This document shows, piece by piece, positions 15,163 to 22,592 of a DNA stretch of 64,000 nt. The translations under genes and the position numbers were made by a program. Location of the stretch: NCBI RefSeq assembly GCF_017901135.1, contig NZ_CP072801.1, positions 1,550,001 to 1,614,000 on the forward strand, given 5' to 3'. Under the pieces are notes generated by a model. That model saw only the letters and a list, made by a program, of their open reading frames with translations, was not told where the DNA came from and did not search any database. The first letter of the stretch is position 1; every line of letters starts with the position of its first letter. The stretch comes from Thiothrix litoralis (GTDB lineage Bacteria; Pseudomonadota; Gammaproteobacteria; Thiotrichales; Thiotrichaceae).

Positions 15163-15330
15163 TGGGTTTGTTGTTACAAGGACAAGTGGTGGGTTATCGA
15201 CATTGGTGGTAATAACCTGCGCTTACTGGCTTTCATTGAGTTCCGCGATAACCGTATGTATGTGAAGCATATTGTTACCCACGCCGACTATGACAAGCTC
15301 TGCAAGAAATACGCACGGGAGGCAGATTGA
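15163..15330 (+). pseudogene. HigB toxin, N-terminally truncated
   Basis: A frame with a stop at 15160 and no start reads KDKWWVIDIGGNNLRLLAFI, then IEFRDNRMYVKHIVTHADYD to the TGA at 15328-15330. This is the C-terminal half of HigB mRNA interferases (DIGGNxxRL, THAEYD). About 45 N-terminal residues are missing, replaced by sequence from the ATPase fragment side. The stop overlaps the antitoxin start by one base, so the operon order is intact while the toxin is dead. Confidence 0.8.
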
Positions 15331-15788
15331 TGGACTTTGCGGCTGTGAAAACCAAGGCGAAAGAGCTGTTCGCACAAGCCAGCTTCATTAGTGAGATCAA
15401 GCATGAGGCTGACTATGAAAATGCACTGGCATTGATGGAAGAGTTGCTGGAGGATTATGACGAACACCGTACCCTGATCGGCATTCTCGCTAATGCGATT
15501 GAGGAATGGGAGAATGTTGCGCCTGAGTTTGCCGAATTTAACCAACGGGTGGCGCAACTGGATGATGGGGTGGCAGTGCTAAGAACGTTAATAGATCAAT
15601 ACCAACTGAAAGCCGAAGACCTTAAAAATGAAATTGGTAGCAAGAGTTTGGTTTCCATGATCTTGAATGGCTCACGCAACATGACCCGTGAACATATCCA
15701 AGCCTTGTCCTTGCGGTTCAATTTGAATCCTGCGATTTTTTTCCATACAACGGGATTGCGGTTGGTCTCAACGTCAAGGAAAACATAG
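15330..15788 (+). CDS. higA: HigA-family antitoxin
   Basis: 152 residues from the ATG at 15330 (a TTG one codon earlier is possible). The N-terminal part is the acidic helical domain of HigA antitoxins (LALMEELLEDYDEHRTL near residue 35), and residues 85-140 form an XRE-type helix-turn-helix: LKNEIGSKSLVSMILNGSRN, MTREHIQALSLRFNLNPAIF. Its partner toxin upstream is truncated, so this is now an orphan antitoxin that could still regulate or cross-neutralise. Confidence 0.85.
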   Translation: MDFAAVKTKAKELFAQASFISEIKHEADYENALALMEELLEDYDEHRTLIGILANAIEEWENVAPEFAEFNQRVAQLDDGVAVLRTLIDQYQLKAEDLKNEIGSKSLVSMILNGSRNMTREHIQALSLRFNLNPAIFFHTTGLRLVSTSRKT

Positions 15789-15926
15789 CTAATCATATTT
15801 TTCGTCGCGCAAACGGAACCAGCTTACCCGACGCACCCATACGCATTTCAACCGCATTTCAACAAACTCACCCTTCTGTTCCGGGTCATAGCTAATATGG
15901 ATTGGTTTGCCGCTCCCGTAACCCAT
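15789..15926 (-). CDS. Possible 45-residue protein
   Basis: A short minus-strand frame starting MGYGSGKPIHISYDPEQKGE and ending in a basic, aromatic tail. It directly meets the 3' end of higA. No family recognised and no strong ribosome-binding site; it may equally be the C-terminal piece of a broken gene. Confidence 0.25.
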   Translation of the reverse strand: MGYGSGKPIHISYDPEQKGEFVEMRLKCVWVRRVSWFRLRDEKYD

Positions 15927-16025
15927 TGATTAGTCAATAGGGCTGCGTAACATCAGCTAATAAATGAATGCTTATCCTTGATTAGGCTATAATAATAAGC
16001 ATGATAATCTAGAGGCTACCGTCGT

Positions 16026-16661
16026 ATGAACACTTCCAACGATAACGTCATCAATGAGAGCGTCATCAGTGTCAAGCAGGAGCAGATACTGAAGCGCTTG
16101 TCCGATGCCGACAAGGATGATGTTAAGGAAATCGCCATCAGCCAGTTGGATTTACTGTCCAGCTACTATCAGCTATCCCTTTCGCAGGCGAACCGTAGTT
16201 TCCGCTGGGCCTTGATTGCGAGTGTAATCGGGCTGGTGTTTTTCCTGTTGGCGATTGGATTTCTGATCTTTACCAATGGCAGTGCTGTTGATCAGGCACT
16301 AGTCTGCGGGCTGGGTGGGGCAGTGTCCGGGTTTATTGGTGGGGTCAATTTCCTGTTATACGGCAAGACCCAGACCCAGCTTGAGCTGTTCCACGGGAAG
16401 CTGGAAGCTACTCAACGTTTCCTGCTCGCCAACAGCCTGTGTGAAAGCCTTGGCGGCAAGCTCAAGGATTACACTCGTGCTCGCCTGATCGGAACGTTGG
16501 CGGGGGTGACTGGCAGTGACATTACCAAGGATTTAGTGGGTGACGGTGTGGATTTGGGGCAAAACCAGCCGCCGGTATTTCAACCACCGCAGGATGTGCC
16601 GTCGGACAGAGATCATCGCGATGGTGATCATCATAACGACGTGGCAGGGCGTCCGATGTAG
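16026..16661 (+). CDS. Two-TM protein resembling the TRADD-N-associated membrane domain
   Basis: 211 residues: a charged N-terminal helix (about 15-50), then LSLSQANRSFRWALIASVIG leading into the first membrane segment (60-85), a short loop, a second hydrophobic Gly-rich segment (93-113, GLGGAVSGFIGGVNFLLYGK) and a long C-terminal helix (TQTQLELFHGKLEATQRFLL). This layout fits the cyanobacterial TRADD-N-associated two-TM domain, which in comparative genomics is linked to apoptosis-like conflict systems. The tail is His/Asp-rich (DRDHRDGDHHNDV). It stands alone with a TATAAT box at 15988-15993. Family assignment is from memory of the pattern, not a search. Confidence 0.55.
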   Translation: MNTSNDNVINESVISVKQEQILKRLSDADKDDVKEIAISQLDLLSSYYQLSLSQANRSFRWALIASVIGLVFFLLAIGFLIFTNGSAVDQALVCGLGGAVSGFIGGVNFLLYGKTQTQLELFHGKLEATQRFLLANSLCESLGGKLKDYTRARLIGTLAGVTGSDITKDLVGDGVDLGQNQPPVFQPPQDVPSDRDHRDGDHHNDVAGRPM

Positions 16662-16782
16662 ATAAAGAACGTCTACGTGACGACTAAAAACATCGGTGAA
16701 TATTACCAGCATAGCGTGGGTAATATTCACCAATCCTCTCAATAATAAAAATAAATTCCTTATATTTCAATAGCATAAAAAG

Positions 16783-16799
16783 TTGGCACAAAACATGCT
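16783..16799 (+). promoter_or_regulatory. Sigma-54 (-24/-12) promoter upstream of SQR
   Basis: TTGGCACAAAACATGCT has the GG (16785-16786) and GC (16797-16798) elements separated by exactly 10 bases, as RpoN requires, and the full TTGGCAC half. It lies about 60 bases before the SQR start. A sigma-54 activator would be needed; none is encoded nearby. Confidence 0.75.
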
Positions 16800-16860
16800 C
16801 TTAAACTTGCAGGAACTGCGCAAGCAGCTCACCTCATAAGCAAGTTACAAGGAGTTAGTC

Positions 16861-18144
16861 ATGAACAAGCCACACGTCGTTATCCTCGGCGGCAATTTTG
16901 CCGGTCTGGGCAGCGCTCAGAAAATCCGTGAATACGCCGATGACAGCGTTGACATCACCGTTATTGATCGCAAGAACTACCTGCTTTACATCCCCAATAT
17001 CCCCGCTGAAGTCTTTGAAAACAAAGATCCCGCAGAACACCTCACCCTGGATTTGTACCCCGTCCTCAAACACGACGACATCAACTTCATCCAGGGGGAT
17101 GTGACCGGCATTGATGTCGACAACCATACTGTCGCTTACGTCCCCAGCGAACGCCCCGGTTCAGCCACCCAAAGCCTGCGCTACGACTATCTGGTGATTG
17201 CGGTGGGCGCACGCTTGGCCTTCGACAAAATTGAAGGTTTTGCCGAATACGGCGATACCGTCTCCGATTTCTACTACGGCAACCGCTTGCGCAAAAAACT
17301 GCACGACGGCAGCTACAAGGGTGGCCCGATCGTAGTCGGTTCCGCCAAATTCCATCAGGGCAACGGCGCTGACGGTCTGGAACCTTACCCCGGTGGCAGC
17401 ATCCCCCGTGCCATGGCCGCTTGCGAAGGCCCGCCCGTCGAAGTCGCCCTGACGGTTGCCAACTGGTTGCAGGAACACGGCAAAGGCGACGCCAGCAACG
17501 TCACCATTACCACACCGGGCAAAATGATCGCCGAAGACGCCGGTGAAAAAGTGGTTGGCCAGTTACTGGACGCTGCCAGCAGCATGGGGTTCAACTACCT
17601 CAACAATACCGGCGACATCGTGCGCCTGACCGCTGACAGCATCGAATTCGAGAACGGTCAAAAGGTCGAAGCCGAACTAAAAATCCTGTTCCCCGACTGG
17701 GTAGCCCATGACTTCCTGAAGGGTCTACCGATTAGCGATGACCAAGGTTTTATCATCACCGACCTACTGATGCGCAACCCCAAATACCCGGAAATTTTTG
17801 CAGCGGGTGACTGCGCCGCTGTCACGGTTCCCAAGTTGGGCGCTATCGGCCATCAGGAATGCGAAATCATCGGACGCCAGATCGCCCTCGACCGGGGACT
17901 GCTCACCGTCGAAGCAGCCAACCAAGCCTTGCAACCCGTGGTTTTCTGTATCGGAGACATGGGTGGCGGCAAGGGTTTCTACATCCGCTCCAATGCATGG
18001 TTTGGCGGCGACACCCAGATTCTGAAAATGGGGCGTATCCCTTACCTGCTGAAAATGCAATACAAGACCCTGTTCATGACCACCAAGGGCAAAACCCCGC
18101 CGTGGGGCAACGAAGTCGCCGAATTCCTCGCCGAAAAATTCTAA
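16861..18144 (+). CDS. Sulfide:quinone oxidoreductase-like flavoprotein
   Basis: FAD enzyme of 427 residues that should oxidise sulfide to zero-valent sulfur and reduce quinone at the membrane. The FAD-binding start is VVILGGNFAGLGSAQ, the second motif YLVIAVGARL near 110 and the ATG-like EIFAAGDCAAV near 313. Two cysteines are placed as in SQR: Cys188 in AMAACEGPPVEVAL and Cys363 in VVFCIGDMGGGKGF, corresponding to Cys160 and Cys356 of Acidithiobacillus SQR. The ending (KMGRIPYLLKMQYKTLF) is amphipathic, as for membrane attachment. First gene after a sigma-54 promoter. The exact SQR type is not clear; a flavocytochrome c-like oxidoreductase is the alternative. Confidence 0.78.
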   Translation: MNKPHVVILGGNFAGLGSAQKIREYADDSVDITVIDRKNYLLYIPNIPAEVFENKDPAEHLTLDLYPVLKHDDINFIQGDVTGIDVDNHTVAYVPSERPGSATQSLRYDYLVIAVGARLAFDKIEGFAEYGDTVSDFYYGNRLRKKLHDGSYKGGPIVVGSAKFHQGNGADGLEPYPGGSIPRAMAACEGPPVEVALTVANWLQEHGKGDASNVTITTPGKMIAEDAGEKVVGQLLDAASSMGFNYLNNTGDIVRLTADSIEFENGQKVEAELKILFPDWVAHDFLKGLPISDDQGFIITDLLMRNPKYPEIFAAGDCAAVTVPKLGAIGHQECEIIGRQIALDRGLLTVEAANQALQPVVFCIGDMGGGKGFYIRSNAWFGGDTQILKMGRIPYLLKMQYKTLFMTTKGKTPPWGNEVAEFLAEKF

Positions 18145-18154
18145 CCCTGGCAAA

Positions 18155-18179
18155 GCGGGCAACCACCCCGGTTGCCCGC
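18155..18179 (+). promoter_or_regulatory. Intercistronic hairpin
   Basis: GCGGGCAACC and GGTTGCCCGC pair perfectly around a 5-base loop, directly after the SQR stop and just before the GGAGG of the next gene. There is no U-run, so it is more likely to protect the upstream mRNA 3' end or tune translation than to terminate. Confidence 0.6.
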
Positions 18180-18193
18180 CGGAGGACATCATC

Positions 18194-18670
18194 ATGGAAC
18201 ACTTCCCCTACAAACACGCCGCCATCTTCGCCAATGAAGTCGCTGTCAAAAACGTGACCGACCGCATCCAGCAGGCCGATCACCCCGACATCCACGTGGT
18301 GATCCTGCAACCCGGCTCTGAGCATACCGATCCCGTTATCCGCCGCAAAATCATCCAAGACGGCGTTTCTGGTAGCGCGGGCGGCGCCATTGGCGCAGCA
18401 GTCGCCTCGCTCGGCGCAGTCTCCCTTAAAATTGCCGTGTTCGCCATTCACCCCTTTCTGGCTGGGCTGGCGGCAGTCGGTTACGGAACCTTGCTGGGCG
18501 GCGCGGGCGGAACTATCTACGGCAAGCTGAAAAGCGACGCCTTTCTGCAAGCGCTGGATGAAGCCCTGAAAAACGGTCACTGGGTAGTGATCGTCCACTC
18601 CACCAGTCAAGCGACCGACCAGCAGATCAGCCAACTGCTCGAACAAACTTTCACGGAAGATATGGTATGA
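18194..18670 (+). CDS. Glycine-zipper membrane protein in the SQR operon
   Basis: 158 residues with a soluble N-terminal part (HAAIFANEVAVKNVTDRIQQ), a glycine-rich membrane hairpin (about 63-115, with GSAGGAIGAAVASLG and GLAAVGYGTLLGGAGGTIYG) and a short C-terminal domain (GHWVVIVHSTSQATDQQISQ). The pattern of a small ligand-like domain split by a Gly-zipper insertion is known from proteins annotated as DUF1269-like or as hypothetical stress proteins. It overlaps the next gene by 4 bases (ATGA), so it is coupled to the efflux genes. Confidence 0.6.
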   Translation: MEHFPYKHAAIFANEVAVKNVTDRIQQADHPDIHVVILQPGSEHTDPVIRRKIIQDGVSGSAGGAIGAAVASLGAVSLKIAVFAIHPFLAGLAAVGYGTLLGGAGGTIYGKLKSDAFLQALDEALKNGHWVVIVHSTSQATDQQISQLLEQTFTEDMV

Positions 18671-19677
18671 AAGCCCTGAGAATCAGCCTGTTACTCATTG
18701 CCGTGCTGGCTCTGCTGGGCGGAGCTTGGTTCTGGTCGAATTACCGCAACCTGCACCCCAATACCGACGATGCTTACGTGGAAGCCAACAGCGTCTACAT
18801 CAGCCCACAGGTGGCTGGGCAGGTCGCCGAAGTGATGGTCAAATCCTTCCAGCCTGTCAAAAAAGGCGATGTATTGCTACGTCTGGATGACAGCAATTAC
18901 CGCCTGAGCGTACAGCAAGCGCAAGCAGCGGTGACGGTGGCACAAGAGCAAGCGCAATCCACCCAAGCCCAAACCCGCGCCAGCAAAGCTCTGGCCGACG
19001 CCAGCCGTCAGGAACAGGTTAACGCTGCCCTTGACAACCAGCGCAACCAAACGCTGATCGACAAAGGTCTCATTGCCCGCGCAGACGCCGACGACACCCG
19101 CTTCAAGCTGAAGGAAGCACAGGCTGCCTTAGCCGCCGCCAACGCTACCATTGACTCGGTGCAAGCCGAAGGCGCACAAGCTTCCACCCAAATCCAGACA
19201 GCACGGCTGAAACTGGCGCAGGCGCAACTGGATTTGTCGCATAGCGTCATTACTGCGCCTGCTGACGGCATTCTTGGCGAAGTCAGCATCCAGCCCGGCG
19301 ATTACATCATGACTGGCGAAGACCTGTTCCCCATGGTCGACAGCAGCAGCGTCTGGGTCGCCGCCAATTTCAAGGAAACCGATCTGGAACGCATCCACCC
19401 CGGCCAGTCGGTCAGCATTGATCTAGACATGTACCCCAAGCAAAGCTATCGCGGCGAAGTGGAATCCGTCAGCCCGGCGAGCGGCGCAGCGTTCTCGCTG
19501 ATCCCCGCACAGAACGCCACCGGCAACTGGGTCAAGGTCACGCAGCGCTTCCCGGTACGCATCAAGGTTATGGATAAGGATCACACCCTGCCGCTGCGGC
19601 TTGGTTCCAGTGCATCCGTCACCATTGACACCACTGCCGCAGCAAACAAAACGGCGGTGCAGGACTCCCCCTCATGA
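18667..19677 (+). CDS. EmrA/HlyD-type periplasmic adaptor
   Basis: 336 residues: one N-terminal membrane segment (6-26), then the membrane fusion protein core. NTDDAYVEANSVYISPQVAG is the EmrA signature; a long Ala/Gln-rich coiled coil follows (about 80-190), and the second lipoyl half begins at VITAPADGILGEVSIQPGD. It should link the inner membrane transporter encoded next to an outer membrane channel. No TolC-like gene is present here. The stop overlaps the transporter start. The substrate cannot be read from the sequence; polysulfides or toxic by-products are a guess from context. Confidence 0.88.
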   Translation: MKALRISLLLIAVLALLGGAWFWSNYRNLHPNTDDAYVEANSVYISPQVAGQVAEVMVKSFQPVKKGDVLLRLDDSNYRLSVQQAQAAVTVAQEQAQSTQAQTRASKALADASRQEQVNAALDNQRNQTLIDKGLIARADADDTRFKLKEAQAALAAANATIDSVQAEGAQASTQIQTARLKLAQAQLDLSHSVITAPADGILGEVSIQPGDYIMTGEDLFPMVDSSSVWVAANFKETDLERIHPGQSVSIDLDMYPKQSYRGEVESVSPASGAAFSLIPAQNATGNWVKVTQRFPVRIKVMDKDHTLPLRLGSSASVTIDTTAAANKTAVQDSPS

Positions 19678-21194
19678 ATGAGCCTGTCGCCTATGCAACC
19701 AGCATCGCCAAACCCGGTGTTTCCCGTGGCCTGATTTCCATCACAGTCATGCTGACCACCATTATGGTGATCCTCGACATGACCATCGTGAACGTGGCAT
19801 TGCCGGACATGATGGGCGCACTCGGGGCAACTTCCGACCAGATTACTTGGGTGCTAACCAGCTATATCGTCGCCGAGGCCATCATGATTCTGTTGACCGG
19901 CTTTCTGGTCACGCTGTTCGGGCGCAAGCGCCTGATGCTGGTGAGCGTAGCGGGGTTTATCATCGCCTCAGCGCTGTGCGGGCAAGCGGACAATCTGGCG
20001 GAAATGATTGTGTTCCGCCTGATGCAGGGGATATGCGGCGCATCGGTCATCCCCCTGTCGCAATCGGTGATGGTGGATGTTTTCCCCAAGGAAGAACGCG
20101 GCAAGGCAATGGCGTTCTGGGGCATCGGCATTATGTTGGGGCCGATCTTGGGGCCGACGCTGGGCGGTTATATTACTGAGCATTTGGGCTGGCGCTGGGT
20201 GTTTTACATCAACCTGCCGGTGGGTATCCTCAACCTGCTGATGGTGTGGACACTGTTGCAAGCGGAAGCCGGGCGCAAGGTACGAGCCGACTGGCTGGGT
20301 GCGCTGTTCATGGCAGTCGGCATCGGCAGCCTGCAACTCATGCTCGATCAGGGCAACCAGAAAAACTGGTTTGATTCCGGCCTGATCCAGATACTGGCCG
20401 CCATCAGCATCATGACGTTGACCTATTTCGTGATCCGCTCGTGGCAGCGGCCTGACAGCATCGTCAAACTCGATTTGCTGAAAGACCGCAATCTGGCCAC
20501 CTCCTGTTTCATGATGTTCGTGTTCGGGCTGGGCATGTTCGGCACCATTGCGTTGCAACCGATCATGCTGGAAAACCTGCTCAACTATAACGCGCAAACC
20601 ACCGGGCTGGTCATGGCGCCACGCGGGCTGGCGTCGATGCTCGGCATGTTTCTGGTGTCGCGCCTGATCAACCGGGTAGATTTGCGCCTGATCATTTTCA
20701 CTGGCTTTGTGTTATCCGCCACCGGCACTTGGATGCTGACACAGAAAAGCCTGCAAGCCGCCGAAGTCGATTTCATCTGGAACGGCGTGGTACAGGGTTT
20801 AGGGCTGGGCATGATTTTTGTACCGCTCTCGACCCTCGCTTACGAAACCCTGCAAGCGGCGCAAACCAGTCAGGCAGCAGGCATCTATAACCTATCACGC
20901 ACCATCGGCAGTTCGGTGGGCATTTCAGTGGCAACCGCCATCCTCAGCCACGCCGACAAGATGAGCCAGAGCGGGCTGAGCGCCCACATCACCGCCAGCA
21001 ATCCGGCGGTCACGCAATGGCTGGCGACGCAACACCTGACGCTAAACAGCCCACAAGCCATCAGCACGTTGGCAAGTGCCCTGCAACAGCAAGCGCTGAT
21101 GGTGGCCTTTAACGATACCTTCTGGGTGGTGATGCTCAGTTTCGTGGCGCTAGCACCGCTGCTGTTACTGATCCGCCGTCCATCACCTCACTAA
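19674..21194 (+). CDS. EmrB/QacA-type MFS efflux transporter (DHA2)
   Basis: 506 residues with about 14 hydrophobic segments, the size and layout of DHA2 drug:proton antiporters. The start of TM1 carries the typical VILDMTIVNVALPDM, loop 2-3 has GRKRLMLVS, and motif C occurs as GIGIMLGPILGPTLGGYI in TM5. It is coupled to the adaptor gene by an ATGA overlap and followed 13 bases later by the oxidase subunit I gene, so efflux and respiration genes appear to be co-transcribed with SQR. Confidence 0.9.
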   Translation: MNEPVAYATSIAKPGVSRGLISITVMLTTIMVILDMTIVNVALPDMMGALGATSDQITWVLTSYIVAEAIMILLTGFLVTLFGRKRLMLVSVAGFIIASALCGQADNLAEMIVFRLMQGICGASVIPLSQSVMVDVFPKEERGKAMAFWGIGIMLGPILGPTLGGYITEHLGWRWVFYINLPVGILNLLMVWTLLQAEAGRKVRADWLGALFMAVGIGSLQLMLDQGNQKNWFDSGLIQILAAISIMTLTYFVIRSWQRPDSIVKLDLLKDRNLATSCFMMFVFGLGMFGTIALQPIMLENLLNYNAQTTGLVMAPRGLASMLGMFLVSRLINRVDLRLIIFTGFVLSATGTWMLTQKSLQAAEVDFIWNGVVQGLGLGMIFVPLSTLAYETLQAAQTSQAAGIYNLSRTIGSSVGISVATAILSHADKMSQSGLSAHITASNPAVTQWLATQHLTLNSPQAISTLASALQQQALMVAFNDTFWVVMLSFVALAPLLLLIRRPSPH

Positions 21195-21207
21195 GGGACA
21201 TATTGCC

Positions 21208-22590
21208 ATGCTGGAACACCCACTCACCGATCTGCTGGCGAGGGTTGATTTTGCCCTGATCACCAGTATGCACATAATTTACCCGCCGCTGACCATCGGC
21301 CTGTCGTTGCTGTTGTTTTTCGGCGAATGGCGCTGGCTGCGCACGGATGCAGACTTCTGGTATCGCCTGACGCGCTTTTTCGAGAAACTGTTCATTATCA
21401 ACTTCGGCGCGGGGGTGGCAACCGGCGTCACGATGGAACTGGCGTTCGGCATCCTCTATGCTCCCTTTGCCACCGCTGCTGGCCCCGTGTTAGGGCACTT
21501 GCTCGGCTTTGAAACCATCACCGCCTTTATGTACGAAGCCGGATTTGTCGGCCTGATGGTGTTCGGCTGGCACAAAATAGGCCGGGGCATTCACCTGTTC
21601 GCAACCTTCAACGTGGTGGTGGCCTCCTCCCTGTCGGCTTTCTGGATCATGGGAGCCAATGCCTGGATGCAGACCCCGACCGGCATCAGCATGACCAATG
21701 GCGTTTTCATCGCGACTGACTGGATGAAGGTCATTTTCAACCCGGATGTCCTCACGGCTACCCCGCACATGTTGCTGGCCTGTCTGGAATTGAGCCTGTT
21801 TTTTGTTGCCGGGGTATCCGCTTGGCAAGTGCTCAAAAGTCGTCATGCCACGATGTTCGCCTGTGCGCTCAAATGCGCCCTGTTAGCGCTAGTAGTAGTC
21901 AGCGCCGTGCAAATTTACGTGGGCGACAGCCTCGGGCTGACCGTAGCCGACAAACAACCTGCTGCACTGGCGGCGATGGAAGGCCATTTCCACACCAATA
22001 ACCCCGACGGCACGCCTAACACAGCTTGGAGTATGTTGATGTGGCCCAATGCGGACAACTCAGATGCCCAGTGGTCGGTGGAAATTCCCCACCTGTTGAG
22101 CCTGCTGGAAACCCGTACTTGGGACAGTCCGGTAACGGGGCTGGATCAATTCCCGGCGAATGAACGCCCACCCGTCGTTATCCCGTTTTATTCCTTCCGG
22201 GTGATGGCGGCGATTGGCTTTTTCCTGTTTTTTGTCTCGCTGTGGGGGCTGTTTCTGTGGGTAATCGGTCGCTTCCGGGTGGAACGGCTGGAGCAGCAGC
22301 GCTGGTTCCTGCGCACGGTCGTCTTCAGCGCCTTTTTACCCTACCTCGCCATCTGGACAGGCTGGTGGACGCGGGAAGTCGCCCGGCAGCCGTGGATGGT
22401 TTACGGCCTGATGCGCACTGCCGAAGGCCGCAGCCCGATGAGCTTGCCCGCTGAAATCCTCTGGTTTGCCGGATTCATGGCGTTTGGGCTGCTGGTGTTG
22501 GTCGGCGCGTGGTATTTCATCGCCAAAGTGATTCGCCAGGGGCCGGATATGGACAACCCAATTACAACCGATATAGCCGGGGAGAAATAG
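21208..22590 (+). CDS. cydA: Cytochrome bd quinol oxidase subunit I, CIO type
   Basis: Quinol oxidase subunit that carries the haems and reduces oxygen; 460 residues against 522 in E. coli CydA, so the Q-loop is short, as in cyanide-insensitive (CioA) oxidases. The haem ligand His lies in SMHIIYPPLTIGL near residue 23. FGAGVATGVTMELAFG, GWHKIGRGIHLFATFNVV and the later IGRFRVERLEQQRWFLR are typical of the family. Nine hydrophobic segments are expected. Sulfide inhibits haem-copper oxidases but bd oxidases resist it, which fits a place next to SQR. Subunit II follows after 2 bases. Confidence 0.93.
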   Translation: MLEHPLTDLLARVDFALITSMHIIYPPLTIGLSLLLFFGEWRWLRTDADFWYRLTRFFEKLFIINFGAGVATGVTMELAFGILYAPFATAAGPVLGHLLGFETITAFMYEAGFVGLMVFGWHKIGRGIHLFATFNVVVASSLSAFWIMGANAWMQTPTGISMTNGVFIATDWMKVIFNPDVLTATPHMLLACLELSLFFVAGVSAWQVLKSRHATMFACALKCALLALVVVSAVQIYVGDSLGLTVADKQPAALAAMEGHFHTNNPDGTPNTAWSMLMWPNADNSDAQWSVEIPHLLSLLETRTWDSPVTGLDQFPANERPPVVIPFYSFRVMAAIGFFLFFVSLWGLFLWVIGRFRVERLEQQRWFLRTVVFSAFLPYLAIWTGWWTREVARQPWMVYGLMRTAEGRSPMSLPAEILWFAGFMAFGLLVLVGAWYFIAKVIRQGPDMDNPITTDIAGEK

Positions 22591-22592
22591 CC

